64,000 bases of DNA. Source: Zobellia barbeyronii. GTDB taxonomy: Bacteria > Bacteroidota > Bacteroidia > Flavobacteriales > Flavobacteriaceae. Below the pieces are notes generated by a model. The model made no database searches. It was not told the DNA's origin and worked only from the letters and a program-made list of their open reading frames with translations. The DNA is taken from positions 806,001 through 870,000 of the forward strand of contig NZ_JACATN010000002.1 of NCBI RefSeq assembly GCF_018603515.1, read 5' to 3'. Positions 17,401-27,431 of this stretch are shown here, in pieces; positions within the stretch are counted from its first letter, which is position 1; each line of letters begins with the position of its first letter. The position numbers were made by a program, and so were the translations under genes.

Positions 17401-18562
17401 TACCGCCACCATCTAAACCAATCCACAATCTACCTTCTTTATCACTAGCAATACCGGTAACCGAAGGCAGCAGCAGGGAATTATTGATATTGGCCAAACT
17501 TTCAATATCCTTAAACTTGTCAAACAACTTATCGTAAACCCCTACCCCTTTGTTGTAATATCCAATCCAAATGCGTTCTTGGCTGTCTACGAAAACGGAC
17601 CAAATGGAGTTGGATTTTACACTTTTAACATCAAACTTATCATAGCGATAATTCTTTATTAAAGTTCCGTCTGATTTTAGTACAAAAAGCCCGTCATTCT
17701 CCGTACCACATATGATATTACCATCTGCTCCTTGGGCTATGGATAACACCCTTTCTGGGGTTACCTTAAAGGAATCTATTTTATACTTATTTGCAGACTG
17801 TAGTTTTATTCTAATCAATCCGTCTGATAGGGTACCCAACCAGATTGCACCTTCTTTATCTTGAAATAACGTCTCTATATTTACATTCAGGTTTTTAGCT
17901 ATTTCCCCGCTTTCATTCAGAAGTTGCGAGGGTGCAACCTTAACCCCGTCATACTCAAAAAGACCGTGATTAGTAGCTACAAATACGTTACCTGTTTTAC
18001 TTTTCAAAATACAATTTACCTGTATGGCCGATTTGGCTATAGTAGACTGAAAAGGAATTGACTCACTGCGTAAGGTTAACGGATCTACTCTAAATACCCC
18101 ATGATAATGAGAACCTACTAAAAGCTCTCCATTAATACCTTCTTGAATTGCTCTAATTAGGACACCATTTTCTAATCCGGGTTCTCCCCTCAACTCTATT
18201 TTATCAAAATTATCAAAATCTCTATTGTACAAATCCAAGCCCGTTTCCGTACCTATCCAAAATCTATTAGACTTATCAATGTACGACGTGTGGATAAGCG
18301 AATTGCTCAGTGATTTTGATTCGCTAATATCTTGCTTATAGGTAGTAAAATCAATACCATTATATTTCTTTAGCCCCACCCCATTGGTACCCATCCAAAT
18401 AAGGCCCATGCTGTCTTCAACGATAGTGGAAACCGCTCTTTGGGTATTATCTTGTTCTATATCTATAAAGGTGTAATCGTCATTTGAATTTTGTCCATAG
18501 AGATGACATTGCGTAAGAAAGACGCAAAAAACTAAACTCAAAATTATATTACTTAATCTCAT
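14423..18562 (-). CDS. Hybrid two-component system regulator (HTCS 1)
   Basis: 1,379 aa one-protein signalling system. An N-terminal signal peptide (1-24) is followed by Reg_prop propeller repeats (motifs such as LIWMGTNGVGLKKYN, about 40-680), a Y_Y_Y domain (about 735-800), a transmembrane helix (about 805-826), HisKA with H865 in NISHEFRTP, HATPase (about 970-1085), a receiver with D1183 in SDVVMPEMDG, and a C-terminal AraC HTH (about 1270-1379). All phosphotransfer residues are present. HTCS proteins sense oligosaccharides in the periplasm and activate glycan operons. Location between the xylan and xylose operons makes xylo-oligosaccharides the likely signal, by inference. Confidence 0.95.
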   Translation of the reverse strand: MRLSNIILSLVFCVFLTQCHLYGQNSNDDYTFIDIEQDNTQRAVSTIVEDSMGLIWMGTNGVGLKKYNGIDFTTYKQDISESKSLSNSLIHTSYIDKSNRFWIGTETGLDLYNRDFDNFDKIELRGEPGLENGVLIRAIQEGINGELLVGSHYHGVFRVDPLTLRSESIPFQSTIAKSAIQVNCILKSKTGNVFVATNHGLFEYDGVKVAPSQLLNESGEIAKNLNVNIETLFQDKEGAIWLGTLSDGLIRIKLQSANKYKIDSFKVTPERVLSIAQGADGNIICGTENDGLFVLKSDGTLIKNYRYDKFDVKSVKSNSIWSVFVDSQERIWIGYYNKGVGVYDKLFDKFKDIESLANINNSLLLPSVTGIASDKEGRLWIGLDGGGIDVYDAAEKSIVHLKDSENSIATNLHAAAVAGMFFDSKGNLWVGTWNSGIYYLPKNSSKFINYKISNTNGGLTSNRIMTFDEDKNGIIWIGSYVTGLHSYNPETKIFTPYNTQIYEDVIPSHGEVRKILVDSNDFIWLGTTGGLYKIANDFSGEDKAISLVDRMHADTGLKPTVDRIVSLFEDSNNIIWIGTDGGGLCKYNPFKDVFTWYGDRNGLGQQTIASILEDDNGALWLGGNNGISRLDVAEESIKNFDIHDGLLANDFNYNATYKDDSGILYFGSYEGVNSIDPQNLSFNSNEPQVYFTDFKLFNKSVVPGTEKSPLEKVIGRTENLTLTHNQSVFTIEYAGINFTRPKKNQYAYFLQGFDNRWNYVGKSRTATYTNLPVGDYVFKVKAANNDGVWNETPKTLKLTILAPWWGTTTAILLYILAILLITYFLIKLANQRVQEKRMVQFEREKRLQEEVLNDRKIQFFTNISHEFRTPLTLILNPLEDILRDSGTSFSQKMKEKLGIIHKNTNRLKRLIDELMDFRKLDINKLNVKVSELEAITFIKEITNHFEEEATLKDIHFLVESEEQPITLWSDPSMLEKVIFNILSNAFKITPDRGTITVGVFKCANKIIFPLVNENEPFQALEISIEDTGSGIGKEELEKVFERFYQVEKMNSQYYGGTGIGLEVVKNFIDLLKGKIVVESEEGLGTKFRIFLPLGNAHFKPSELFLKPEEKSEELKPVAMTGDIVNQYANNGLDTTLLIVEDNAELRAYLRSELKGEYKVIEAVNGMEALKAAEKRTPDIILSDVVMPEMDGFEFCRHIREDLKTSHIPILMLTAKTMTDDWVKGIDCGADVYLTKPFEMTVLRAQLKQILSSRQVLFNKYLKDSNNVKVPESASELDKGFITKVLDYVTANLSDENLNVEQLAEELNLSRSQLYRKIKALTGYSANEFLRKIRLEKAKQMIENGNESISEVCFKVGFSSPSYFTKCFKAQFGFLPTEVK

Positions 18563-19010
18563 ATAGGAGTGCTTCTACTCTGTTGTATTTTTAAAAATTG
18601 ATATTTGATAAGGTGAAAAACCAAAATATGCTGTGCATTATGGAATCGGTTAGAAGATAGGGTAAATGACTATTGCACACAAACAGATTAGTTATTCTGC
18701 ACCATATCCAGACTCCGGTATTACTTTTTTACATAACGGGTTTTCCAGAGTATCTTGCCTACTTTATCCTGTCCTTCTAGATACACCTCATTATCTGAGA
18801 AAAACTGAAAAGAGACCGTCAATACACTCTTCTCATATAGAAACACAAGTAACATTAGTTTGTAATTCATAAGAGTGATTAATTTAGGTGAAACAGAAGT
18901 ATTCTTTAACCAAATTGCCGGTAGTTTCAACCACCGGCAATATAGTCTATAAAATAAATTAGAAACTGTTGTTCAGACTTGTCTATTACGTCTGTTTACG
19001 ACAGGTTTAC
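18563..19010. other. 448-bp intergenic region
   Basis: It holds the upstream region of HTCS 1 and the 3' region of the xylose operon, including the hairpin at 18914-18941. A minus-strand frame of 49-69 codons (18721-18930) starts inside that hairpin, lacks a recognisable domain and may be a decayed remnant; it is not called as a gene. No promoter was convincing. Confidence 0.4.
18914..18941 (-). terminator. Probable terminator of the xylose operon
   Basis: Perfect 9-bp stem ATTGCCGGT (18914-18922) with ACCGGCAAT (18933-18941), about 70 nt beyond the transaldolase stop. The U-tract on the minus strand is weak, so termination strength is uncertain. Confidence 0.5.
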
Positions 19011-19667
19011 CTATTGATTTCCTTTGTTATAATCTGCCAAGAATTTCTCTAAACCACTATCCGTTAACGGGTGCTTAAGTAGACCTTCAATAGCTGACAA
19101 TGGACCTGTCATTACATCTGACCCCAATTTAGCACAGTTAATTACGTGCATAGTATGACGAACAGAAGCCGACAAAATTTGCGTTTCAAAACCGTAGTTA
19201 TCATATATAAGACGGATTTCTTCAATCAAACGCATACCGTCTGTAGAAATATCATCTAACCTACCTAAAAATGGAGAAACATAGGTAGCTCCAGCTTTAG
19301 CAGCTAATAATGCCTGACCTACTGAAAATACAAGAGTAACGTTTGTTTTTATTCCTTTATCAGAGAAATATTTACACGCTTTTACCCCATCTGCAATCAT
19401 TGGTAATTTTACTACAATCTGAGGATGTAAAGCGGCTAACTCTTCACCTTCTTTGATCATACCTGCATAATCGGTTGCAATAACCTCAGCAGAAACATCA
19501 CCTTCAACTTTTTCGCAAATTGCCAAGTAATGCTTTAAAATATTGTCTTTTCCGGTTATACCTTCTTTAGCCATTAAAGAAGGATTGGTAGTTACGCCAT
19601 CCAAAACACCTAATTCGTAGGCGCTTTGAATGTCGTTTAAATTTGCTGTATCTATAAAAAACTTCAT
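19011..19667 (-). CDS. tal: Transaldolase (short, FSA/TalC-type)
   Basis: 218 aa, the short class I aldolase form. [13 protein letters not shown] and [13 protein letters not shown] are the family signature; the Schiff-base lysine is K87 in VVKLPM. F133 in [10 protein letters not shown] stands where E. coli fructose-6-phosphate aldolase has Tyr131; Phe at this site is the transaldolase state, so transaldolase activity is favoured. It follows xylA by 5 nt. With xylA and xylB it would link xylulose 5-phosphate to the non-oxidative pentose phosphate pathway. Confidence 0.92.
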   Translation of the reverse strand: MKFFIDTANLNDIQSAYELGVLDGVTTNPSLMAKEGITGKDNILKHYLAICEKVEGDVSAEVIATDYAGMIKEGEELAALHPQIVVKLPMIADGVKACKYFSDKGIKTNVTLVFSVGQALLAAKAGATYVSPFLGRLDDISTDGMRLIEEIRLIYDNYGFETQILSASVRHTMHVINCAKLGSDVMTGPLSAIEGLLKHPLTDSGLEKFLADYNKGNQ

Positions 19668-19672
19668 ATATT

Positions 19673-20998
19673 CTAGATGTACTGATTAATAATGTTTTCG
19701 AACAATTCTTGCTTACCACTCTTAAGCTCTAACTCGCCATTTGTAGTTGCTAAATCGTATAAGTTCTCAAGGCTTAATTTACCTCCTTCAAACTCTTTTC
19801 CTTTTCCTGAATCAAAAGAGCTGTAACGGTTTTCACGAAGCTTGGAATAATCAGAAGACTGGATTATTTTATCGGCAGTAATTAAACCTCTTGCAAACGT
19901 GTCCGCACCACCAATATGAGCCAAGAAAATATCTTCTAGGTCAGTAGAATTTCTTCTGATTTTAGCATCAAAATTAACACCTCCACCTTGTAAACCGCCT
20001 GCTTGTAAGAATACCAACATAGCTTCAGTAGTTTCTTGAATATTGTTTGGGAACTGATCGGTATCCCATCCGTTTTGGTAATCCCCACGGTTGGCATCTA
20101 AACTACCTAACATTCCTGCTTTGGCGGAAACTTCCATTTCATGCTGAAAAGTGTGTTGTGCCAAAGTTGCATGGTTTACTTCTATGTTTATTTTAAAATC
20201 TTTATCCAATCCGTACTCTTTTAAGAAACCGATTGCTGTAGCCGAATCAAAATCATACTGGTGCTTAGTTGGCTCCATTGGTTTTGGTTCAATAAAGAAA
20301 TTACCTTTAAAACCTTGCTTACGAGCATAATCTCTAGCCATAGTTAAGAACTGCGCCATATGATCTAATTCGCGACCCATGTTTGTGTTCAAAAGAGACA
20401 TATACCCTTCACGGCCTCCCCAGAAAACATAGTTCTCACCGTCTAATGCAATAGTTGCATCCATCGCTAATTTTACTTGACCACCTGCTCTAGCAACCAC
20501 ATCAAAATCTGGGTTTGTAGCAGCACCGTTCATGTATCTTGGATTAGAGAAACAGTTAGCCGTACCCCACAATAATTTAATACCTGAAGCCGCTTTTTTC
20601 TGCTTTATATAATCTGTAATAGTAGCTAATCTTTTTTCTGACTCCGCGAAAGTTGGACCTTCTTGAATCAAATCGAAATCATGAAAACAGAAATAATCGA
20701 ATCCCATTTTACTGATAAACTCAAAAGCAGCATCTGCCTTATCTTTTGCAGCTTGAACGGCATCTGAAGATTTATCCCAAGCAAAATTCTGCGTACCTGG
20801 GCCAAATGGATCAGAACCTTGCCCACAGAATGTATGCCAGTATGCGATAGCAAATTTGAAGTGCTCCTTCATTGTTTTACCTGCAACAATCTGGTCCGGG
20901 TTGTAATATTTAAATGCTAAAGGGTTGTCTGATTCTTTCCCTTCAAACTTAATTTCTCCAATACCTTTAAAGTACTCTTTGTCTCCTAATAATGCCAT
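19673..20998 (-). CDS. xylA: Xylose isomerase
   Basis: 441 aa, the length of class II xylose isomerases. Active-site H106 and D109 in FCFHDFDLI, metal-site region [18 protein letters not shown] and [14 protein letters not shown] are conserved. Converts D-xylose to D-xylulose in the cytoplasm using divalent metal. It is one base after xylB and 5 nt before tal, so xylB-xylA-tal is a tight operon. Confidence 0.97.
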   Translation of the reverse strand: MALLGDKEYFKGIGEIKFEGKESDNPLAFKYYNPDQIVAGKTMKEHFKFAIAYWHTFCGQGSDPFGPGTQNFAWDKSSDAVQAAKDKADAAFEFISKMGFDYFCFHDFDLIQEGPTFAESEKRLATITDYIKQKKAASGIKLLWGTANCFSNPRYMNGAATNPDFDVVARAGGQVKLAMDATIALDGENYVFWGGREGYMSLLNTNMGRELDHMAQFLTMARDYARKQGFKGNFFIEPKPMEPTKHQYDFDSATAIGFLKEYGLDKDFKINIEVNHATLAQHTFQHEMEVSAKAGMLGSLDANRGDYQNGWDTDQFPNNIQETTEAMLVFLQAGGLQGGGVNFDAKIRRNSTDLEDIFLAHIGGADTFARGLITADKIIQSSDYSKLRENRYSSFDSGKGKEFEGGKLSLENLYDLATTNGELELKSGKQELFENIINQYI

Positions 20999-20999
20999 G

Positions 21000-22484
21000 T
21001 TACTTGTTTTTTAATAATTGTTCTAATTCTTTTTTCCATGCGGAATATGCAGATTGTAATGCTTCTTTTTCTGCGGAAGGTTTATAGCTCATGACATAAT
21101 CATTAGCCATAATCTGTTCGCCAAAGCTTGAAAAATCTCCATCACGTAAAATACAGGCCCTAGCTGCGCCAATGGCACCTGTGGTATTATATATTTCTAT
21201 CTCGCGGTCAATAAGCGTTGCTATTGTATTTGAGAAGATTTCTGATCTAAACAGGTTATCGTTTCCTGCCCGTATTTTGGTAGCGGTAATACCATCTGAC
21301 CTAAGGATTTCCATACCGTACACAAAAGAGAAGGCAATACCTTCTAATGAAGCTCTACATAAATGTGCTTTGGTATGGTTGTTTAAGTTGATGCCAAACA
21401 TATTGGTACCTAAATCCACATTATTCAACATACGTTCTGCACCATTACCGAAAGGCAATATTTTTACGCCATCCGAACCTTGTGGCACGGAATTGGCCAA
21501 ATCGTTCATTTCATCATATGAAGCTACAGCCAAGTTGTTCAACAACCATCTGTACTGAATACCAGCTCCGTTTATACAAAGTAGTTTACCTATGTTCTTA
21601 TTTTCCGCACTGTAATTAACGTGGGCAAAATTGTTAACTCGTGAGCTTTCTTTAACCGAAAGATTATCTGTAACAGCATAAATAACCCCAGATGTTCCAC
21701 CAGTTGCAGCTACCTCTCCTGGATTAAAAACATTCAAAGACAATGCATTGTTAGGCTGATCTCCTGCACGGTATAAAATAGGCGTACCTACTTTTAAACC
21801 TGATTCTTTTGCTCCTTGCTCCGATACTGTACTTTGAACAGAAAAGGTATCAACTATTTCAGGTACATGAGATTCGTTCAATCCGTAATAATCCAATAAC
21901 CAAGTGGCTAAACTATTCGTCTTAAAATCCCAAAATATACCTTCGGATAAACCAGATAAAGTTGTATTTGCTGTACCGCTCAACCTACAGGCTATATAAT
22001 CTCCAGGAAGCATGAACTTATGAATACGTTCAAAATTTTCCGGCTCGTTTTCCTTTACCCACTTTAATTTGGATGCGGTAAAATTAGAAGGCGAGTTTAA
22101 TAAGTGCTCACTACAACGGTCATTGCCAAGTTCATCAAATGCTTTTTGACCAATACCTACCGCTCTACTATCACACCAAATAATGGAATCACGTAAAGGC
22201 TTTAGGTTCTCATCAACAACAACCAATCCGTGCATCTGGTATGAAATACCAATACCCGTAACCTCTTCTGGTTTTATATTATTTTCCGATAGCAATGTTT
22301 TTGTAGCGGTACAAACATGTTTCCACCATGTATCTGGATCCTGTTCTGCCCAACCATTGTTAATGGCAAGAATATCCATTTCTGTTTTAGGTTCGCTCAC
22401 TACAGCAACGGGTTTACCCGTACTTACCTCAACTAAGGCCGCTTTTATTGACGAACTTCCTATATCGTAACCTATACTGTACAT
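21000..22484 (-). CDS. xylB: Xylulokinase
   Basis: 494 aa FGGY-family kinase. N-terminal phosphate-binding [14 protein letters not shown], substrate region [13 protein letters not shown], and nucleotide-binding [16 protein letters not shown] are typical of XylB. It phosphorylates D-xylulose to the 5-phosphate and is first in the xylose operon, divergent from a LacI-type regulator. Confidence 0.95.
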   Translation of the reverse strand: MYSIGYDIGSSSIKAALVEVSTGKPVAVVSEPKTEMDILAINNGWAEQDPDTWWKHVCTATKTLLSENNIKPEEVTGIGISYQMHGLVVVDENLKPLRDSIIWCDSRAVGIGQKAFDELGNDRCSEHLLNSPSNFTASKLKWVKENEPENFERIHKFMLPGDYIACRLSGTANTTLSGLSEGIFWDFKTNSLATWLLDYYGLNESHVPEIVDTFSVQSTVSEQGAKESGLKVGTPILYRAGDQPNNALSLNVFNPGEVAATGGTSGVIYAVTDNLSVKESSRVNNFAHVNYSAENKNIGKLLCINGAGIQYRWLLNNLAVASYDEMNDLANSVPQGSDGVKILPFGNGAERMLNNVDLGTNMFGINLNNHTKAHLCRASLEGIAFSFVYGMEILRSDGITATKIRAGNDNLFRSEIFSNTIATLIDREIEIYNTTGAIGAARACILRDGDFSSFGEQIMANDYVMSYKPSAEKEALQSAYSAWKKELEQLLKNK

Positions 22485-22816
22485 AATTTTTTGGTGTTTG
22501 TAAGTGCTTCTGTTTTTTGAACGTTGTCCTATTGGATATTTTGTATTCTCTTAAAAACCAAGCACTTTTGTCAAATTTAAACTATAACTTAAAACGAGTT
22601 CTAGATAATTCGTTTCTGTACTAAAAATACAAAATAGAACCTTTTGTAAATTCAAAATTTCATAATCACAACGTGCTTATAATCAGATATTTGTAATATT
22701 TTGTATTTTTCGAAATGGGTTTCGTAAAAAGCGTAGGTCCAAAATGCTATTTTAGCGATCGGAATGGCAAAAATGAAGTAATGTCTTAATATGATATTTA
22801 GTATCTTGATACTGTT
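22485..22816. promoter_or_regulatory. xylB-lacI divergent control region (332 bp)
   Basis: Minus-strand TAAATTTG (22579-22572) fits the -7 consensus for the xylose operon. Operator candidates are CGAAA-TGGG-TTTCG (22711-22724), which resembles LacI-family sites, and AAACGA...TCGTTT (22592-22597, 22610-22615). The leader also has AAGTGCTT (22502-22509) and its inverse AAGCACTT (22560-22567), able to form a long-loop hairpin. Confidence 0.4.
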
Positions 22817-23848
22817 ATGAAACGAAAACTTAGTTTAGACGATATTGCCAAGCATTTTAAAGTCTCTAAATCTACCGTATCCAAGGCGTTAAATGATAGC
22901 CATGAAATAAGCGCCAAAACCAAGGCGAAAATCATTGCGTATGCACGGGAACACAAATACCGTCCCAACCTGAATGCTATTAACCTTAGAAAAGAACCTT
23001 CGCAATCTGTGGGTGTCATCATTCCAAATATCCTCAACTACTTCTTTGCCCAAGTTATTAGTGGTGTAGAAAAAGTATTGAATGATCGTGGTTATAATAT
23101 GATTGCCTGTATCTCTAACGAATCCTACAAAAAGGAAGTTGCTATTACGGAAATGCTACGCAAAGGTGCTATATCCGGACTCTTAGTTTCGCTTGCGGAG
23201 GAAACAGGTAAACTTGACAATACAGACCATTTTGAGCCCTTCTTGAACAAAGGTATACCGGTAGTAATGTTTGATCGCGTATCATCAAAACTGGACTGTG
23301 ACAAAGTAACCATAGATGATACCAAAGCTGCTTACAATGCAACGGAACATCTTATAAAAAGCGGATGTAAGCGTATTGCCGTGGTTTCGCTTTTGGGCGA
23401 CCTTGAGATATCAAAACTGAGAATAAACGGTTACCATCAGTGTCTAAAGGACCATAATATAGACTTGGACCAGAGTTTGATTTTTGAAAAGTTGGAAAAA
23501 TCATTTATGGAAGTGGAAATACGAAAACTACTATCCGCAGGAAAAGTAGATGCCATTTTAGGTTTAGAAGAAGAAGCGGGTGTCACCTCATTATTGACCG
23601 CAAATTCTTTGGGAATAAAAATTCCTGAAGAGCTTTCCATTATCTGCTTTACAAACGGAATTTTACCTAAATATGTAGTTCCTAGCCTAACTTCTATCAG
23701 TCAGCATGGGTATCATATGGGGCAGCGCGCCGCTCAACAATTGGTGAACCGTATAGAACAAAGTGATCCCGAAAAGCCATTTGAAACTGAAGTAATCAAA
23801 ACCACTATGATCGAACGGGATTCCACCATACCCCTAATCAAGGCCTAG
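22817..23848 (+). CDS. LacI-family transcriptional regulator (xylose operon)
   Basis: 343 aa. The N-terminal HTH (LDDIAKHFKVSKSTVSKALN) plus hinge (YRPNLNAINLRK) is classic LacI, followed by a periplasmic-binding-protein-like sensor domain (SVGVIIPNILNYFFAQVISG, then GIPVVMFDRV). It is divergent from xylB-xylA-tal, so probably controls it in response to xylose or a metabolite. Its stop is 2 nt from that of the convergent cytochrome gene. Confidence 0.92.
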   Translation: MKRKLSLDDIAKHFKVSKSTVSKALNDSHEISAKTKAKIIAYAREHKYRPNLNAINLRKEPSQSVGVIIPNILNYFFAQVISGVEKVLNDRGYNMIACISNESYKKEVAITEMLRKGAISGLLVSLAEETGKLDNTDHFEPFLNKGIPVVMFDRVSSKLDCDKVTIDDTKAAYNATEHLIKSGCKRIAVVSLLGDLEISKLRINGYHQCLKDHNIDLDQSLIFEKLEKSFMEVEIRKLLSAGKVDAILGLEEEAGVTSLLTANSLGIKIPEELSIICFTNGILPKYVVPSLTSISQHGYHMGQRAAQQLVNRIEQSDPEKPFETEVIKTTMIERDSTIPLIKA

Positions 23849-23850
23849 CC

Positions 23851-25956
23851 TTAAAAAAAGAACAATTGATTGATTCGTATAGTTTGCTCTTTTTGGGGCT
23901 GGGCTACTATTTTTAAATATTTATACGATTTCTGCGGAAGCTCTATTGAGATTTCCTCTAGTCTGTCTAAATTGTTTTCATTGGCAAAAGACTTCTTTTT
24001 AACCAATTGCCATTTTACTTTATCATCACTAGCCCAAACCCCTACAAAATCTAATGGTGATTTCTTTTGTTTGTAATGGATACCACAGCTTAAAACCACC
24101 TCTTTTATTTTGGGAGTGGATACGCTAAAGTCAACAATGGCCTCCAGTGGTTTTTTGTTATAAGATGCCCAGAATTTAGAGAATCCTATTTTTTCATTAT
24201 TCCGAACGGCATCGGTCAGTATTTTTTCTGTATCACCTGTATACGAGCTTAAAACGCCAGGATACAAAACTTCAATACCATCGGGCACTAGGCCTCTATC
24301 GTAAAAAACATAGGAAACAGGCTTGCTAGGTAACCAACCTTCTTTGTAGGCTAACGTTTTTATAGTTTGTTGTCTTTTCCCTTTTAAATCCAATGAAAAC
24401 GCTTTTTCAAAAGCTATTGAAGTGGAGTCTGGTTCGCTCTCATCTAAAGTATATTGAATGGTAACTCCATTCATTTTATGCCCAAGAGAAACCAAATCGC
24501 CCGAACTAATTATATTCCCTTCGTTAACCAAAGTTGGTGGTGTTAATTGTAGCTCCTCTTCTGGATTTGGAATATAACCTTCGTTAATGATAACCTTGGG
24601 TAATTCGCTTCTTAACACCTCTATATCCTCAGCTTCCAAATTGGTATTCCATACGAACACTTCCTTTAAACTCTTTAAGCCTTTCAAATGCTCCAACACA
24701 GTCGCGTCTATAGCGGTCCCTGACAAGGACAACGTTTCTAGTTTGGCACAACTCGCCAATGATGCTAAAGACTCACTGCTGATATCTGTAAAATTGAGTA
24801 CAAGGTGCTCTAGGTTACCTAATTTTCCAATGCTACCCATCTGCTTGCTTGTAATAGGAAGATTAGCCAAATTCAAATACACCACCTGATCTTTTACCTT
24901 TTCAAGTTCGGTTAAGTTATTTTCCTGAAAAGCGCTTCTACCAAATATAACAACGTCAATAGCTGGTGACGTAGGTGATTTTTGAACTACCGTTCTATAT
25001 GGATTATTCAGTTCCTTGATGGTTTTTGCCGTTACAAAATCGAACTCATATTGCTTATCCTCAATAGATTTTAGCCATTTGCTGGTAACAAGTTGTTTTA
25101 AGGTGTCCCCTTCTTTTAGTTGAGCATAAGTAATTTGGTCATCGGCGCCATGTGCAATCCAAATCTGCATTAATTCTATTTCTCCTGCCGTCAATTGGGG
25201 TTTTCCTTCGGGTGGCATGTGCTCTTCATCTTCAATAGGTAAGGCTGCTCTTTTCAATAAAAGGCTTTCTTCCGGATTATGAGCTAACCATACGTCTCCA
25301 TTCTCACCACCTTTGGTTATGGCTTCGATTGTGGTCAAATCTAAATCACCTTTATGCTTTTGAGGATTATGGCAACTGGTACATTTCGACTTTAAAACAG
25401 GTACGATATAAGCCGAATAAATAGGTGTATTTTCATCTACGATTTCTTCTTTTGAAGCGGTAATAGGCTCCATTAAAAAATTGGTGCCATGGGTCAATCC
25501 CGCTCCAAAGTGCCCGCCTACCAATACTCCTATCAAACCAACATATAGCAATACCTGAAATACTTTCTTATAAGCGTAACACCAAACCAAAGCATATATG
25601 ACAAAACATAACGCTATACCTACCCACTTGTGAAGCGTCAATAATTCTGAGTCGTAACCTTCCAGTGATAACAATAGTCCCATTAGGGTTGCCAAAACCG
25701 TGGTAAAAGATGTGAGCAATAAGAGCGCGAAGTTTATCTTTTCGAAAGAAGCAGGCTCCAACTGTTTTTTGAAAAAATTGAGCATTACTAAAAGCACAAT
25801 AAATGCTACCGGAAAGTGTAAAACCAAAGGATGCATTCTTCCTAAAGGTTGAACCCAAAACGGAACTTTCATATACCCTTCAAAGAGCACCAAAAATGCC
25901 AGCAAAACATGTAGAAAGAATAAAACATTCAAAAAGAAAGGGACTGCTTTTTTCAT
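23851..25956 (-). CDS. Membrane cytochrome c with DUF2231-like helices, LRR and chitobiase-like domain
   Basis: 701 aa chimera. About five transmembrane helices (residues 1-160, including RMHPLVLHFPVAFIVLLV, a DUF2231-like pattern) precede a planctomycete-type cytochrome c domain (PSCyt1) with heme motif C192-T-S-C195-H196 and distal methionine region EHMPPEGKP. Then come leucine-rich repeats (about 355-470: LEHLVLNFTDISSESLASL and further repeats), a chitobiase/FN3-like stretch (TIQYTLDESEPDSTSIAF) and a C-terminal discoidin-like beta region. It would be a membrane-bound electron carrier with a periplasmic or outer-facing recognition part. It is last gene of a four-gene cluster; partners and substrate are unknown. 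Confidence 0.82.
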   Translation of the reverse strand: MKKAVPFFLNVLFFLHVLLAFLVLFEGYMKVPFWVQPLGRMHPLVLHFPVAFIVLLVMLNFFKKQLEPASFEKINFALLLLTSFTTVLATLMGLLLSLEGYDSELLTLHKWVGIALCFVIYALVWCYAYKKVFQVLLYVGLIGVLVGGHFGAGLTHGTNFLMEPITASKEEIVDENTPIYSAYIVPVLKSKCTSCHNPQKHKGDLDLTTIEAITKGGENGDVWLAHNPEESLLLKRAALPIEDEEHMPPEGKPQLTAGEIELMQIWIAHGADDQITYAQLKEGDTLKQLVTSKWLKSIEDKQYEFDFVTAKTIKELNNPYRTVVQKSPTSPAIDVVIFGRSAFQENNLTELEKVKDQVVYLNLANLPITSKQMGSIGKLGNLEHLVLNFTDISSESLASLASCAKLETLSLSGTAIDATVLEHLKGLKSLKEVFVWNTNLEAEDIEVLRSELPKVIINEGYIPNPEEELQLTPPTLVNEGNIISSGDLVSLGHKMNGVTIQYTLDESEPDSTSIAFEKAFSLDLKGKRQQTIKTLAYKEGWLPSKPVSYVFYDRGLVPDGIEVLYPGVLSSYTGDTEKILTDAVRNNEKIGFSKFWASYNKKPLEAIVDFSVSTPKIKEVVLSCGIHYKQKKSPLDFVGVWASDDKVKWQLVKKKSFANENNLDRLEEISIELPQKSYKYLKIVAQPQKEQTIRINQLFFF

Positions 25957-25960
25957 ATAG

Positions 25961-27415
25961 CTACGCTAGAATATCTTTTACCACATGACCATGAACATCG
26001 GTCAACCTAAATCTTCTACCTAGGTGTTTGTGCGTTAGTTTTTCATGATCTAAGCCCATTAAGTGCATGATAGTAGCATGTAAATCGTGAATATGCACGG
26101 GGCTTTCTACAATGTTATATCCTAATTCATCTGTCTTACCATAAGACATCCCTGCCTTTACACCACCACCGGCCATAAAGATGCTAAAACAACGTGGGTG
26201 ATGATCTCGTCCGTAATTATCTTTGGTGAGTTTACCTTGGCAGTAGTTTGTTCTACCAAATTCTCCGCTCCATACCACTAAGGTTTCATCTAAAAGTCCC
26301 CTTTGTTTTAAATCGGTAATCAAAGCAGCAGATGCTTTATCTACATCTTTTGCCTGTCCTTTAATTTCGCCTACCAAGTTATTATGCTGATCCCAACCTT
26401 GATGATACAATTGCACAAAACGCACACCGGATTCGGACAGTTTTCTAGCTAACAAACAATTGGCTGCATAGGTACCCGGTACCATACAATCAGGACCATA
26501 CAGTTTTTTAATATGATCTGGTTCTTTAGAAACATCGGTAATTTCTGGCACGGCCGTTTGCATTCTAAAAGCCATTTCATATTGTTTGATTTTTGCTGGA
26601 ATTTCCGGATCACCAAACTCATCATACCCCAGTTGATTTAACGATGCCAGGTGGTCTAGCATCTTACGACGGGTTTCCCTATCCATTCCTTTTGGATTGT
26701 TCAAGTATAGAATTGGGTCTTCACTGGCACTCAATTGCACCCCTTGGTGCGAACTATCTAAAAACCCGTTAGACCATAATTTTGAGTATACACCTTGTCC
26801 ATTACCTTTTCCTTTGGAAAGCAACACGCAGTACGCAGGTAAATTTTGATTCTCACTACCCAGTCCATAACTAAACCAAGAACCAATACTAGGTCTGTTA
26901 CCCACTTGGGCTCCGGTTTGCATGAAAGTTAGGGCAGGATCATGGTTAATAGCATCTGTATGCATGCTCTTTATCATGCAAATATCATCTGTGATTTTGG
27001 CAATATTAGGAAGAAGCTCGCTTACCCAAGTACCGGATTCTCCATATTGTTTAAAGCTGAATTTAGACCCCACCAACGGAAACGATTCTTGTCCTGCCGT
27101 CATGCCTGTCAATTTTTGCTCCCCTCTAATTGAAGGAGGTAGTTCTTGACCGAACATATCATTCAACTTAGGTTTGTAATCAAAAGTCTCCAATTGAGAA
27201 GGTGCCCCATTTTGCACTAATAAAATGATTCGTTTGGCTTTGGCAGCAAAGTGTTTTAACCCTAGAGGTAACTGTTCTTCGGTTGCTTTCTTTCCTGTTA
27301 ACAAATCGGGCATTAAAAGCGAGCCTAAAGCCACGCCGCCCATTCCCATGGCCATTTTACCTAAAAAATGTCTTCGGTTCGTATTCAAGTAATGTTCAAA
27401 AACTTCTTTATCCAT
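25961..27415 (-). CDS. DUF1501 family protein, Tat-exported
   Basis: 484 aa. A twin-arginine signal (R14-R15 in TNRRHFLGKMAMGMGG) precedes a DUF1501 domain of the alkaline-phosphatase/sulfatase-like superfamily: LLVQNGAPSQLETFDYKP, HTDAINHDPALTFMQTG, VVWSGEFGRTNYCQG and GRDHHPRCFSIFMAGGG are characteristic. DUF1501 genes almost always pair with PSD1/PSCyt genes, as here (16 nt after that gene). No enzymatic activity is established for the family. Confidence 0.9.
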   Translation of the reverse strand: MDKEVFEHYLNTNRRHFLGKMAMGMGGVALGSLLMPDLLTGKKATEEQLPLGLKHFAAKAKRIILLVQNGAPSQLETFDYKPKLNDMFGQELPPSIRGEQKLTGMTAGQESFPLVGSKFSFKQYGESGTWVSELLPNIAKITDDICMIKSMHTDAINHDPALTFMQTGAQVGNRPSIGSWFSYGLGSENQNLPAYCVLLSKGKGNGQGVYSKLWSNGFLDSSHQGVQLSASEDPILYLNNPKGMDRETRRKMLDHLASLNQLGYDEFGDPEIPAKIKQYEMAFRMQTAVPEITDVSKEPDHIKKLYGPDCMVPGTYAANCLLARKLSESGVRFVQLYHQGWDQHNNLVGEIKGQAKDVDKASAALITDLKQRGLLDETLVVWSGEFGRTNYCQGKLTKDNYGRDHHPRCFSIFMAGGGVKAGMSYGKTDELGYNIVESPVHIHDLHATIMHLMGLDHEKLTHKHLGRRFRLTDVHGHVVKDILA

Positions 27416-27431
27416 ATTGTTTGATTGACCG

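Noticed and set aside
18721-18930. 69-codon minus-strand frame in the HTCS 1-tal gap
   Set aside because: Starts inside the probable terminator hairpin and shows no recognisable domain.
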